Below the pieces are notes generated by a model, which saw only the letters and a list, made by a program, of their open reading frames with translations, was not told the DNA's origin and ran no database searches. A stretch of 64,000 nt of DNA from an uncultured Streptomyces sp. (GTDB lineage: Bacteria > Actinomycetota > Actinomycetes > Streptomycetales > Streptomycetaceae): the NCBI RefSeq assembly GCF_947488945.1, contig NZ_CANLBS010000009.1, positions 281,051 through 345,050 of the forward strand. Direction: 5' to 3'. This document shows positions 24,729-33,288 of the stretch, in pieces. Numbering within the stretch: position 1 is the stretch's first letter; each line of letters opens with the position of its first letter. A program made the position numbers and the translations under genes.

Positions 24729-25914
24729 GCTGCGGACTGCCTTTCGGGAGAAGGAAACAGAATGCGGCGGCCGCGAGCGACAGGCAGCTGATCAGCAGCC
24801 ACAGGCCGCCGCCGTGGAGGGGCCCCAGGAGATAGCCTCCGAGCCCGGAGCCCAGCAGGCTGCCGAGCGCGCCCGCGGCGCTCATCGTGCCGAGCGCGAG
24901 TCCCGTGCGGCGCAGCGATCCCGCCCGCACGGCCTGCTCGTCGAGGCTCGGCGAGATCAGCATCTCGGCCAGCGTGATCGGCAGCACGAAGGCGATCAGC
25001 GCGCCCCAGCCGCTGAACGCGATGAGCAGCGCGTAGCCGCCACCGAAGGCCAGGAAGCCGAGGGCCAGCAGGGTGCGGGTGCCGGCCTTGCGGAACACAT
25101 GGCGCAGCAGGCTGTACTGGAACAGCACCACGAGCGCTCCGTTGAGTGTGAAGACGACCGAGGTCGCGGCGGCGCTGCCCGTCAACTCCTTGGCAGCAAT
25201 GGGCAGGACGACGTTCAGCTGGCTGTAGATCGCCCAGTACGCGACCCCCACGAGGACCAGCGGCCCCCACTGCCAGCGCGCCCAGCTCTCGCCGCTCCCG
25301 GGCACCTGCCCGCCGCTCGCGACGGTCGGGGACCCGGTGGGCGGTGCGGCCTGCACCGGGCGTGCCGTGAGCCGTATGCCGAGCAGAAGGTGCGAGGCCA
25401 CGCAGGCGGCGAGGATGTAATCGAACCCGAACGGGTAGAGCAACGCGCCCAGCGCCGGGCCGACGATCACACCGACGTTCACGAAGGTCGAGCGCAGCGC
25501 CAGCATCTCGCGCCGGGGCACGCTGTCGTCCCGGACGAGCAGCGTCTTGATCGACATGCCGAGCAGCGAACCGCCCACGCCGATCACCGCGATGCCTGCG
25601 ACCAGCGCCCCCATGTGCGTACCGTCCGCGAGGCCGAGTCCGAGCAGCAGATAGCCGGCGATGCGCAGGACGAACCCGGCCGCGAGCACGAACCGCGAAT
25701 CGAAACGGTCCACGATCATCCCGCTGATCAGCGAGAATCCCTGCCCGCAGAAGGAGAGCAGCCCTACGAGGAAACCCGCCTGGGCTGTCGGGATGCCCTG
25801 GTCGGTGAGGTCCAGGGCAAGCAGTGGCAGGAACATGAACGTGGTCAGGCCGGTGAGCAGCACCGCGAGCAGGAGCATCCGCCCGGTGGCGGACGTGCTG
25901 CGCCAGGTGTTCAC
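24721..25914 (-). CDS. MFS transporter, probable product exporter
   Basis: A 397-residue major-facilitator protein with about 12 hydrophobic segments. It starts LWRSTSATGRMLLLAVLLTGLTTFMFLPLL and has the loop 2-3 equivalent GMIVDRFDSRFVL and a long cytoplasmic linker around residue 190-220. It sits between two ATP-grasp genes, overlapping both by a few bases, so it is expressed with them and most likely exports the peptide product and gives self-resistance. Confidence 0.88.
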   Translation of the reverse strand: MNTWRSTSATGRMLLLAVLLTGLTTFMFLPLLALDLTDQGIPTAQAGFLVGLLSFCGQGFSLISGMIVDRFDSRFVLAAGFVLRIAGYLLLGLGLADGTHMGALVAGIAVIGVGGSLLGMSIKTLLVRDDSVPRREMLALRSTFVNVGVIVGPALGALLYPFGFDYILAACVASHLLLGIRLTARPVQAAPPTGSPTVASGGQVPGSGESWARWQWGPLVLVGVAYWAIYSQLNVVLPIAAKELTGSAAATSVVFTLNGALVVLFQYSLLRHVFRKAGTRTLLALGFLAFGGGYALLIAFSGWGALIAFVLPITLAEMLISPSLDEQAVRAGSLRRTGLALGTMSAAGALGSLLGSGLGGYLLGPLHGGGLWLLISCLSLAAAAFCFLLPKGSPQHA

Positions 25915-27113
25915 GAGCCGGCGGCTTCCGCCGGTACGTCCTGGAGGTGCTTCGTCAGCCAGGCCTCCACCTCGTACAGGCGCTCCTCGACCTCAGCGGC
26001 GTCCGCGCCCTCCACGATCGCGTAGCACAGGTGCGACGTGCTGTTCTGCGCCACAGCGTCCGGGCGGAGATTCGGGTTCACCTGGTAATCGCGCACCCAC
26101 GGGAACGGCGGCCGCTCGGGCGCCTGGACCGGTCGGCCCTGCGGCAGCAGGGACACCGAGCCATGCACCTTGTCCGGAGCGGTGGTGGGTGGCGGCGGGA
26201 CGGGCAACCCGACGGACTGGCGCAGCCAGGCGGCGCGCAGATCGACGTCGTACGTCAGCTGCGTAAGCGCCGGGATGCGGTTGCCGCCGACGCGCGAGGC
26301 GATCTCGCACAGGACGAACTCGTCGTCCGGGGTGTGGAAGACCTCCAGGTGGTACGCGCTCACCTCGGGGATGTCGAAGGCTTCGAGCGTCCGGTCGAAG
26401 AACTCCTCCAAGCGCAGCGCGAGCTCGTCCTCCGGGCGCAGCTGCACCGAGCCGTTGTTCTGCCCGTCGAAGACGCCGAGGCAACTGCGCAGGTAACGGG
26501 ACGAGACGACGAACCGGTAGCCGGGGGCAAGCACCGCGTCCACGTGGTACATCCGCCCGTCGATGAACTCCTCGGCCAAGAGGTCCTCGCGCCAGTGCTG
26601 CCGGCTGAACTCCACCAGGTCCTCGTCGTCGCGCAGTACGCGGATGTCGCGCGAACCGCCCTGCTTGACCGGCTTGACCACGACCGGGTAGCCGGTCGCG
26701 TCGATGAAGTCCGTGAGGTCGGTGATCGTCTCCAGGCGGGTGAAGCGCGCGGTGCGCACCGTGCGTCCCGCGACCTCCTTCATGACCGCCTTGTCGCGGA
26801 ACGACAGCGCGCTCGCGGCGGACTGGCCCGGTATCCCGAGGGCCGCGCGGATCCGGGCGGTGCGCTCCAGGTCGTACTCGTTGTCCGTGATGACGTGCGT
26901 GAACGGGTTCTCCTGAGCCGTGCGGCGGATCATCAGCTCCGCGTAGGGCACGAACTCGCAGTCCGGTACGTACTCGTAGCGCGCGTAGTCGCCCGTGTTC
27001 TTCAGGTCGTTGTGGGTGTACACCTCCAGGGCACCGGCCAGTTCGGGGAGCATCGCGGCGTAGTCGCTCTGAGGGCCGTAGTTGATGACTGCGACGTGGA
27101 GGGTGGGGGTCAT
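25911..27113 (-). CDS. ATP-grasp ligase
   Basis: A 400-residue ATP-grasp protein. Elements in order: N-terminal Rossmann-like part (TPTLHVAVINYGPQSDYAAML), GIPGQSAASALSFRDKAVMKEV, the nucleotide-binding VVVKPVKQGGSRDIRVL, DLLAEEFIDGRMYHVDAVLA, and the metal site HLEVFHTPDDEFVLCEIASRVGGNRI (Glu, Asn). Cleanly a CPSase-like ligase of the amino-acid/dipeptide-forming kind. The ATG at 27113 was chosen over an extension of 32 codons that reads through the gap to the upstream gene. It overlaps the MFS gene by 4 bp. Confidence 0.88.
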   Translation of the reverse strand: MTPTLHVAVINYGPQSDYAAMLPELAGALEVYTHNDLKNTGDYARYEYVPDCEFVPYAELMIRRTAQENPFTHVITDNEYDLERTARIRAALGIPGQSAASALSFRDKAVMKEVAGRTVRTARFTRLETITDLTDFIDATGYPVVVKPVKQGGSRDIRVLRDDEDLVEFSRQHWREDLLAEEFIDGRMYHVDAVLAPGYRFVVSSRYLRSCLGVFDGQNNGSVQLRPEDELALRLEEFFDRTLEAFDIPEVSAYHLEVFHTPDDEFVLCEIASRVGGNRIPALTQLTYDVDLRAAWLRQSVGLPVPPPPTTAPDKVHGSVSLLPQGRPVQAPERPPFPWVRDYQVNPNLRPDAVAQNSTSHLCYAIVEGADAAEVEERLYEVEAWLTKHLQDVPAEAAGS

Positions 27114-27148
27114 GGCTGGTGCCTCGCTGGGGTCGGGGAGGGAAGGAG

Positions 27149-28189
27149 TCAGGCCGCGGGGGTGTAGGTCGGCAGGTCGTCCTCGACGCTGTAGGCGCGG
27201 CGTCCCCACTCCATCGCGCTCCAGGGGCCGGTCATGTCCGCGAGGTCGGTGATGACGGTCGGCGCGAACTCCGGGTCCGGCTGGGCGGGCCCGTCCGGCG
27301 GGAAGACCCGCTCGACGTAGCGGTGGCCGGGGTCGGCGGCGAGGAAGACGATCGGCCCGCCGTCAGGTGCGCTCCCGCGCAGATGGCGTGCGACCTGCCA
27401 GCCGGCACCCGAGGAGAGACCGGCGAACACGCCGGTCGTCGCGAGGAGATGGCGGCAGCCGGCCGCCGAGACGTCGAAGTTCAGCCAGTGCATCTCGTCG
27501 TACGCGCTGTAGTCGATGTTGCCGAACCGGATGCCGCTGCCGATGCCCGCGATGATGAAGCCGTCCAGCGGAATGGCCTCGGAGCCGAAGGAACGGCTGC
27601 CGAAGGGCTGGATGCCGGCGACCCGGACGTCCGGCGACAGCCGGCGCAGGTAGCGGCTCATGGCGCTGGTCGACGCCCCGGTGCCGACACCGCCGACCAC
27701 GGTGACGCCGCTGGAGCCGAGCTCCTTCACCACGGTGTTCGCGACGCTCTCGTAACCGATGTAGTGCACGTCGTCGTGGTACTGCTGCATCCAGTACGCG
27801 TCCGGGTTCTCCTCCATGTACGCGTGCACGAGGCGGACGCGTGTCTCCTGGTCGTGCTGGAGACCCGGGTCGTCGGAGGACGGCACCTGGGTGTAGGTCG
27901 CGCCGAGGTACTTGAGCTGGGTCCGGATCGCCGCGTCGACCGCGACCGAGGCGAAGACGTGGCACTTGAGCCCGAGGTTGCGGCAGACCAGGGCGAGGGC
28001 GTGGCCGTAGATGCCGCTGGAGCTGTCCACCAGCGTCTGGCCCGGGCGGATCACTCCGCGGTCGAGGAGAGCCTTGACCGCCGCGTACACCGAGGTGACC
28101 TTCATGACCTCGAAGCGCAGGACGTAGATCTCGTCGCCCAGGTCGATGAGGTCAGGTTCGGACAGTTTCTCGGCAAATGACTTGTACAC
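27149..28189 (-). CDS. CysK-like PLP enzyme (fold type II, beta-substituted alanine synthase)
   Basis: A 346-residue cysteine-synthase-family protein, first gene of the leftward operon. Alignment by eye puts the PLP lysine at Lys30 in RFEVMKVTSVY, where O-acetylserine sulfhydrylase has SxKDR. The substrate/phosphate loop TSGNTG is replaced by DSSSGIYGHALAL. The glycine-rich PLP-phosphate loop is VVGGVGTGASTSAMSRYL. Serine- or phosphoserine-derived aminoacrylate attacked by a nucleophile other than sulfide, giving a beta-substituted alanine such as 2,3-diaminopropionate, is plausible; the altered loop argues against plain cysteine synthesis. GTG start with GGAAGG 7 nt upstream. Confidence 0.82.
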   Translation of the reverse strand: MYKSFAEKLSEPDLIDLGDEIYVLRFEVMKVTSVYAAVKALLDRGVIRPGQTLVDSSSGIYGHALALVCRNLGLKCHVFASVAVDAAIRTQLKYLGATYTQVPSSDDPGLQHDQETRVRLVHAYMEENPDAYWMQQYHDDVHYIGYESVANTVVKELGSSGVTVVGGVGTGASTSAMSRYLRRLSPDVRVAGIQPFGSRSFGSEAIPLDGFIIAGIGSGIRFGNIDYSAYDEMHWLNFDVSAAGCRHLLATTGVFAGLSSGAGWQVARHLRGSAPDGGPIVFLAADPGHRYVERVFPPDGPAQPDPEFAPTVITDLADMTGPWSAMEWGRRAYSVEDDLPTYTPAA

Positions 28190-28278
28190 CGCGTGCCTTC
28201 CGATGAGTTCGGTGTCGTGGGTGCGGGGGCTGTCCGCCGGGGGCGGTGTCGTCCGCTGACTTACGGAGTTCTAGGCGG

Positions 28279-28300
28279 CGGGAATACCGGTTGATTCCCG
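28279..28300. promoter_or_regulatory. Palindrome in the divergent promoter of the cluster
   Basis: CGGGAAT (28279-28285) and ATTCCCG (28294-28300) form a perfect 7-bp inverted repeat with an 8-bp spacer, in the 170-bp gap between the leftward (CysK-like) and rightward (A-T) operons. A related CGGGAA/TTCGGGAA-rich stretch lies at 33195-33212 before the small peptide gene. It could bind the cluster regulator or another dimeric factor. Confidence 0.5.
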
Positions 28301-28359
28301 TTCGCTTCCCGGAGCGGGCCGGGAGTCCGCCGGGAAGCCGGCTCCCACAATCAGGGGGC

Positions 28360-30159
28360 ATGACCCTTCCCCTGTCCTCCCACCCGGCGGGTGCCTTCTC
28401 CGGGCCCCCGCTGCCCCCGCCCGTGCAGCGGGTCTGCGACCTCGTGGTCGAGCGGGCCCGCAGCCACCCCGACCGGACGGCGGTGGTCTGCGGCGACGAC
28501 GTGCTCGACTACCGGCAGCTCGTCGAGCGCGCCACCGAGGTCGCACGCTCGCTGTCCGGCACGAACGCACGGCGCGTCGGCATCGCCGCGCACCGCACGG
28601 TCGGCGCCGTCACACACGCGCTCGGGGTCGCGCTCAGCGGCCGGTCGTTCGTGTTCCTCAACCCGGAGGCGCCGCCGAGCGCGTCCACGCACATCCGGGA
28701 GACGGCCGGGGTGACGACGGTGCTCGATCCCCGGGTCGCACCGAGCGCTCCGGCCCTCTCCGGAGAGGCCGTCGTTGCCGGCGATCTCGGCTCTCTCGGC
28801 GGTCTCGGCGGTCTCGGCGGTCTCGGCGGTCTCGACGGTCTCGGCGACGAGGCGTACGTCCTCTACACCTCCGGCAGCAGCGGCAAGCCCAAAGGTGTCT
28901 CTGTCACGCACGCCAACCTGGCGAGTTCCACCCAGGCCCGGCTAGCGGTGTACGAGCCGTACGGCACCCCTGTCTTCCTGCTCCTTTCGCCGTTCCACTT
29001 CGACTCCTCCGTGGCCGGCGTCTGGGGCACCCTCGCCGCCGGCGGCACCCTCGTCGTGGCCCGCGAGGACGAACGGCGCGACCCAGCCGCTCTGTTCGGC
29101 CTGATCGCCGGCCACCACGTCAGCCACCTGCTCACCGTGCCCAGCTTCTACGCCGAGCTGCTGCCCGTGCTCGCCGCCGGCCCCGCGGCCACCGCCTCTC
29201 TTCGGGTCGCCGTCTGCGCGGGCGAGTCCCTGCCGCAGCAACTCGTCGAACAGCACTTCGCAGCGTTGCCCGGGGCCGCCCTCGCCAACGAGTACGGGCC
29301 CACCGAGTGCACCGTCTGGGCCACCTGCCGCCTCTACGACGCACCCGGCCGCTCCACCATCGGCTTCCCGGTCCCCGGCGCGACCGTCCACCTGCTCGAC
29401 GACCTGCTGCGCCCGGTGCCGGCCGGCGAGGAGGGACAGATCGCGCTGTCCGGCCCCGGTGTCGCGGCCGGATACGTGGCCGACCCGCAGCACACGGCCG
29501 CCAGGTTCGTCGAGCTGACGGACCCGGCAGGTCCGGTCGTCAGGGCATATCTCACCGGCGACCTCGGGCGCTGGACAGAGCAGGACGGGCTCGATTTCAC
29601 GGGCCGGATCGACAACGAGGTCAAGATCCGTGGCGTACGCGTCACGCTCGAAGCCCTCGAAGAGGCGATCGCCGCCCACCCCGGCGTACGGGCCGCGGCC
29701 GCGGCGTACGACCACACGAGCTCGACGTGTTTCGCCTTCGTCGCCCTGCGGCCGGGCGCCACCGTCGACGCGGCGGAGGTCCGGGCCCGTGTGGCGGAGA
29801 GTCTCGGCCCGGCGGTCGTACCGGACCGGGTGCTCTTTCCCGACGTCCTGCCGCGCACGGCTCACGACAAGATCGACCGGGCGGCCCTGCTGGCGGGCGC
29901 GCAGCGGGTCCACGAGACCCCGCCGCCCTCTGTGACGGACTCCCCGGCCGCCCTGGTCGCCGCCGTCTGGTCGGAACTCCTCGGTGCCCCCGTGCAGGCC
30001 TCGTCCGACGCGACGTTCTTCGAACTGGGCGGCAACTCCCTGACCGTGCTGCGTCTGGCCCGTGCCCTCGGGAAGGTCGCCGGCCGTCCCATCGGGGTCA
30101 AGGACGTGTACCGCCGTGCCACCGTCGCCGAGCAGGCGGAACTGCTCGCGGCACCGTGA
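28360..30159 (+). CDS. NRPS-like didomain: adenylation + peptidyl carrier
   Basis: A 599-residue stand-alone A-T protein. Core motifs: A3 YTSGSSGKPKGV, A5 NEYGPTEC, A7 YLTGDLGRW, A8 GRIDNEVKIRGVRVTLEALEE, A10 Lys in HDKIDRAAL, and the carrier FFELGGNSLTVLRLAR with the phosphopantetheine Ser. There is no condensation domain. Aligning to GrsA by eye gives pocket residues D-S-A-T-V-A-E-V-W-K. The recalled histidine code is D-S-E-L-T-A-E-V-C-K; six of ten positions agree, so a His-like amino acid is possible but not proven. With the following thioesterase and P450 it forms the set used to hydroxylate a carrier-bound amino acid. AGGGGG lies right before the ATG. Confidence 0.92.
   Translation: MTLPLSSHPAGAFSGPPLPPPVQRVCDLVVERARSHPDRTAVVCGDDVLDYRQLVERATEVARSLSGTNARRVGIAAHRTVGAVTHALGVALSGRSFVFLNPEAPPSASTHIRETAGVTTVLDPRVAPSAPALSGEAVVAGDLGSLGGLGGLGGLGGLDGLGDEAYVLYTSGSSGKPKGVSVTHANLASSTQARLAVYEPYGTPVFLLLSPFHFDSSVAGVWGTLAAGGTLVVAREDERRDPAALFGLIAGHHVSHLLTVPSFYAELLPVLAAGPAATASLRVAVCAGESLPQQLVEQHFAALPGAALANEYGPTECTVWATCRLYDAPGRSTIGFPVPGATVHLLDDLLRPVPAGEEGQIALSGPGVAAGYVADPQHTAARFVELTDPAGPVVRAYLTGDLGRWTEQDGLDFTGRIDNEVKIRGVRVTLEALEEAIAAHPGVRAAAAAYDHTSSTCFAFVALRPGATVDAAEVRARVAESLGPAVVPDRVLFPDVLPRTAHDKIDRAALLAGAQRVHETPPPSVTDSPAALVAAVWSELLGAPVQASSDATFFELGGNSLTVLRLARALGKVAGRPIGVKDVYRRATVAEQAELLAAP
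28801..28845 (+). repeat. 9-bp tandem repeat coding Gly-Leu-Gly units
   Basis: Five 9-bp units (GGTCTCGGC, one with GAC) encode GLGGLGGLGGLDGLG at about residues 148-162 of the adenylation protein, in the loop just before core A3. Copy number changes would keep the frame and only lengthen a linker. Confidence 0.9.
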
Positions 30160-30234
30160 ACCACGCGGCTGCGACCGGCTCCGGCGCCTCCGGCCCAACT
30201 CCCCCCGATGTCTCGCCCCGATCGGTCGTCACCC

Positions 30235-30987
30235 ATGCCCCACACGCCCACCAGGAGCTCTGCCTCCCTGCGTCGACTCACCCCGGGCCCCGGCTCCGGG
30301 CCCGCCGTGCTGTGCTTTCCGCACGCAGGCGGCTGTGCCTCCTTCTTCCGCTCCTGGCCCTCCCTGCTGCCCGCCGCCCGCGTGGACGCCGTGCAGTACC
30401 CGGGCCGTGAGGACCGCGTCGCCGAGGACCACCCCGGGAGCCTCCTCGACCTGGCCGCCTCGGTTGCCGAGGAGATCCTGGGTACCGGAGAGCGCTACTC
30501 CGTCCTGTTCGGGCACAGCATGGGCGCCTACGTCGCCTTCGAGGTCGCCCACCGGCTCGAACAGGCCGGCGCCCCCGTACCTGCCCTCGTGATCTCCTCG
30601 GCGGCCGCTCCCGCCGAACGGCCCGCTGTTCCGTTCGAGGACACCGCCGACGTCCTCGCGTATCTGGAGCAGTACGAGCCGGTCAGCCCCGAGATCCGGG
30701 CCGAGCCCGATCTGCTCGAAATGATCCTCGACTACATCAAGGGCGACCTGCGGCTCGTCGCCCGGTACACCGAGCACTCCGACAAGCGGCTCACCGCCCG
30801 CGTCACCGCCGTCGCCGGAGAACAGGACGTACCGGGGATACGGGAGCACGTCACCCGCTGGTCCCGGCACACCGCAGGGGACTTCACGTCCCTCACCGTG
30901 CCGGGCGGCCACTTCTACCTGCGCGAGGAGCCGCCCGTCGAGCTCCTGCGCGCCGCACTCGACCGCACCCGAAGGGAAGCCCCGTGA
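30235..30987 (+). CDS. Type II thioesterase
   Basis: A 250-residue TEII of the GrsT/TycF type. Features are VLCFPHAGGCASFFRSW at the N-terminus (oxyanion region), the nucleophile Ser in LFGHSMGAYVAFE, a lid segment around residues 130-180, and the catalytic His in VPGGHFYL. It either edits mis-loaded carrier proteins or, as proposed for NikP2-like proteins, releases the hydroxylated amino acid from the A-T didomain. Its stop overlaps the start of the P450 gene. An in-frame ATG nine codons earlier (30208) is an alternative start. Confidence 0.92.
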   Translation: MPHTPTRSSASLRRLTPGPGSGPAVLCFPHAGGCASFFRSWPSLLPAARVDAVQYPGREDRVAEDHPGSLLDLAASVAEEILGTGERYSVLFGHSMGAYVAFEVAHRLEQAGAPVPALVISSAAAPAERPAVPFEDTADVLAYLEQYEPVSPEIRAEPDLLEMILDYIKGDLRLVARYTEHSDKRLTARVTAVAGEQDVPGIREHVTRWSRHTAGDFTSLTVPGGHFYLREEPPVELLRAALDRTRREAP

Positions 30988-32201
30988 GCCCCGACATGCT
31001 CGCCAGCCCCGACATCGCCGCCCTTCTCGACGGTGCGACCTACCGCGCCGGCGACCCCTTCACCCTGTGGCGCCGGATGCGCGAGCGGGCACCCGTCGCC
31101 TGGCACGAACCGGACGTTTTCCCCGGATTCTGGTCCCTGACCAGGTACGACGAGATCAAGGAGGTGCTCCGCGACGCCGGCACCTTCAGCTCGTCCTCCG
31201 GTATCCTCCTCCGCCCGCTCGCCCAGGGCGACGACCCCGGCAGCAACCGCACACTCGCCCTGTCCGACCCGCCCCGGCACACCGCGCTGCGCGGAGCGAT
31301 CGCGGGCTGGTTCGCGCCGCGGAACCTGCGGATGCTCAGCGACTTCCTGGACCGGACGGCCAGGGAGACGGTCCGTGCCGCCGTCGCGGTGGGTCGCACC
31401 GAGTTCGTCACGGAGATCGCCGCCACGCTGCCGCTCGACGTGGTGTGCGCCTTCCTCGGCATACCGGACGAGGACCGCCCGCGGATCGTCGAGTGGTCCA
31501 CGGACGCCTTCTGCGCGGGAAGTGCCGAGGAGCGCAGCCTCGCGCACCTGGAGATCCTCGACTACTTCGCCGGACTCGTCGAGGAGCGCCGTGCGCGGCC
31601 CGGCGACGACCTGGTGAGCGTGCTCGCCGGCGTACGGCACGAGGGGGCGCCGCTGCCACTGGACGACGTCGTGCTCAACTGCGACAACCTCCTGGTCGGC
31701 GGCACCGAGAACGTACGTCTGGCGATGTCTGGCGGACTGCTCGCCCTGCTCGACCACCCGGACCAGTGGGACCTGCTCCGGCGGGACTTCGACGCGACCG
31801 TGGACACCGCGATCGAGGAGATGCTGCGCTGGACCTCCAGCGCCACCCACATCACACGGCGGGCCACCGCCGACGTGGAGCTCGGCGGGCAGCGCGTCCG
31901 CCGCGGCGACCTCGTGGTGTGCTGGCTGACCTCCGCCAACCGCGATCCGGCGCACTTCACCGACCCCGACGACTTCGACGTACGACGCACCCCGAACCGC
32001 CATCTCGCACTCGGCACCGGCTCCCACTACTGCGTCGGCACCCAGCTGGCCAAACTGGAGATCAAGGCGGTGCTGCGGGAGTTCACCGCCCAGGTCGGCG
32101 AGATGAGGCTCGACGGCACACCCGAGCGCCTGGACTCCATCGTCGTCAACGGCCTGCGCTCGCTGCCGCTGCGCCTGACCCCGGCGGCCCGCCGTGGCTG
32201 A
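30984..32201 (+). CDS. Cytochrome P450, candidate carrier-bound amino acid hydroxylase
   Basis: A 405-residue bacterial P450. The heme ligand Cys lies in LALGTGSHYCVGTQLAK (with Leu instead of the usual Phe before GxG), the ExxR pair in EEMLRW, and the I-helix is VGGTENVRL rather than AGxxTT. P450s placed after an A-T didomain and a thioesterase (NikQ, NovI) beta-hydroxylate an amino acid tethered to the carrier; the NikQ group has a similar departure in the I-helix. I infer the same role. It overlaps the thioesterase gene by 4 bp and the next start region by 8 bp. Confidence 0.93.
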   Translation: MSPDMLASPDIAALLDGATYRAGDPFTLWRRMRERAPVAWHEPDVFPGFWSLTRYDEIKEVLRDAGTFSSSSGILLRPLAQGDDPGSNRTLALSDPPRHTALRGAIAGWFAPRNLRMLSDFLDRTARETVRAAVAVGRTEFVTEIAATLPLDVVCAFLGIPDEDRPRIVEWSTDAFCAGSAEERSLAHLEILDYFAGLVEERRARPGDDLVSVLAGVRHEGAPLPLDDVVLNCDNLLVGGTENVRLAMSGGLLALLDHPDQWDLLRRDFDATVDTAIEEMLRWTSSATHITRRATADVELGGQRVRRGDLVVCWLTSANRDPAHFTDPDDFDVRRTPNRHLALGTGSHYCVGTQLAKLEIKAVLREFTAQVGEMRLDGTPERLDSIVVNGLRSLPLRLTPAARRG

Positions 32202-32244
32202 CACCCGCCCCACCTCCCTCCCGCACACGGAGACCCCGTATCCC

Positions 32245-33177
32245 ATGACCACCCCCACCGTCGTCGTCGCCGACCCGCTGCCGAAGCAGGTACTCGCCGG
32301 ACTCGGCACGCAGTTCACGGTCCGCCGCTGCGACGGCACCGACCGCCCGGCGCTCCTCGCCGCCGTGGCCGACGCCGAAGCGCTGATCATCCGCAGCGCC
32401 ACCCGCGTCGACCGCGAGGTGCTCGCCGCTGCGCCCCGGCTGCGGATCGTCGCACGGGCCGGAGTCGGCCTCGACAACGTGGACGTCGAGGCCGCCGCGG
32501 AAGCCGGCGTCCTGGTCGCCAACGCGCCCGAGTCCAACGTCGTCAGCGTCGCCGAACTCACCGTCGGTCTGATCATCTCCGCCCTGCGGAACATCCCCGC
32601 GGCCGCCGCCTCGCTGCGCGCCGGACAGTGGCGGCGCGCCGACTTCCAAGGGAGCGAGCTGGCCGGCAGGACCGTCGGCATCCTCGGCTTCGGCCGGGTC
32701 GGCCGGCTGGTCGCCCGGCGGCTCGCGGCCTTCGACATGAGGATCGAGTACCACGACCCGTACGTACTCCAGGAGGCGGCCGACCCCTGGGGCGCCCGCG
32801 CGGTGGGGCTCGGCGAACTCCTGAGCGGCGCGGACGTCCTCACCGTACATCTGCCGCTCACCGCCGGGACCCGCAACCTGATCGGCGAGAGGGAACTGCG
32901 CCTGGCCAAGCGGAACCTGCTCCTGGTCAACACCGCCCGCGGCGGCATCGTCAACGAGAAGGCCGTGGCCCTGGCCCTGGCCGAGGGCCGGATCGCCGGT
33001 GCCTGCCTCGACGTCTTCGCCGCCGAACCGTCCGTCCCCCGCGACCTGCTCGCCCTGCCCTCGCTCCTGCCCACCCCGCACATCGGGGCGAGCACGGCGG
33101 AGGCCCAGATCAGGGCCGCGGAGACGGCGGTGTCCGCGGTACGCGACATCCTGCTGCCGGTCCCCCAGCCGGTCTGA
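32245..33177 (+). CDS. D-3-phosphoglycerate dehydrogenase-like (SerA-type) oxidoreductase
   Basis: About 310 residues, NAD-dependent D-2-hydroxyacid dehydrogenase family: NAD site TVGILGFGRVGRLVARRL, catalytic Arg in VNTARGGIVNE, Glu in CLDVFAAEP and His in TPHIGAST. It lacks the extra C-terminal regulatory domains of housekeeping SerA, so it should not be feedback-inhibited by serine. In this cluster it may feed phosphohydroxypyruvate/serine to the CysK-like enzyme, or reduce another 2-ketoacid. The GTG at 32194 overlapping the P450 stop is an alternative, coupled start. Confidence 0.85.
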   Translation: MTTPTVVVADPLPKQVLAGLGTQFTVRRCDGTDRPALLAAVADAEALIIRSATRVDREVLAAAPRLRIVARAGVGLDNVDVEAAAEAGVLVANAPESNVVSVAELTVGLIISALRNIPAAAASLRAGQWRRADFQGSELAGRTVGILGFGRVGRLVARRLAAFDMRIEYHDPYVLQEAADPWGARAVGLGELLSGADVLTVHLPLTAGTRNLIGERELRLAKRNLLLVNTARGGIVNEKAVALALAEGRIAGACLDVFAAEPSVPRDLLALPSLLPTPHIGASTAEAQIRAAETAVSAVRDILLPVPQPV

Positions 33178-33227
33178 GGTACCGGTAACTTTCCGGGAAT
33201 CGTTCGGGAACGGGTGGGGCGAGATTG

Positions 33228-33260
33228 TGTGGTGCCGGACCGAGACGGGTCGGCACCACA
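33228..33260 (+). other. Hairpin between the rightward operon and the small peptide gene
   Basis: A perfect 10-bp stem, TGTGGTGCCG (33228-33237) with CGGCACCACA (33251-33260), 28 bp before the peptide ATG. It could end the rightward operon or shape the 5' end of the peptide mRNA. Confidence 0.55.
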
Positions 33261-33288
33261 GGATGTCGTCAGAGCGAAAGGCACAGTA

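Noticed and set aside
22476..24791. 771-codon open frame on the plus strand within the cluster
   Set aside because: Antisense to two ATP-grasp genes; composition is that of a shadow frame (His/Gln/Val/Asp-rich) with no motif.
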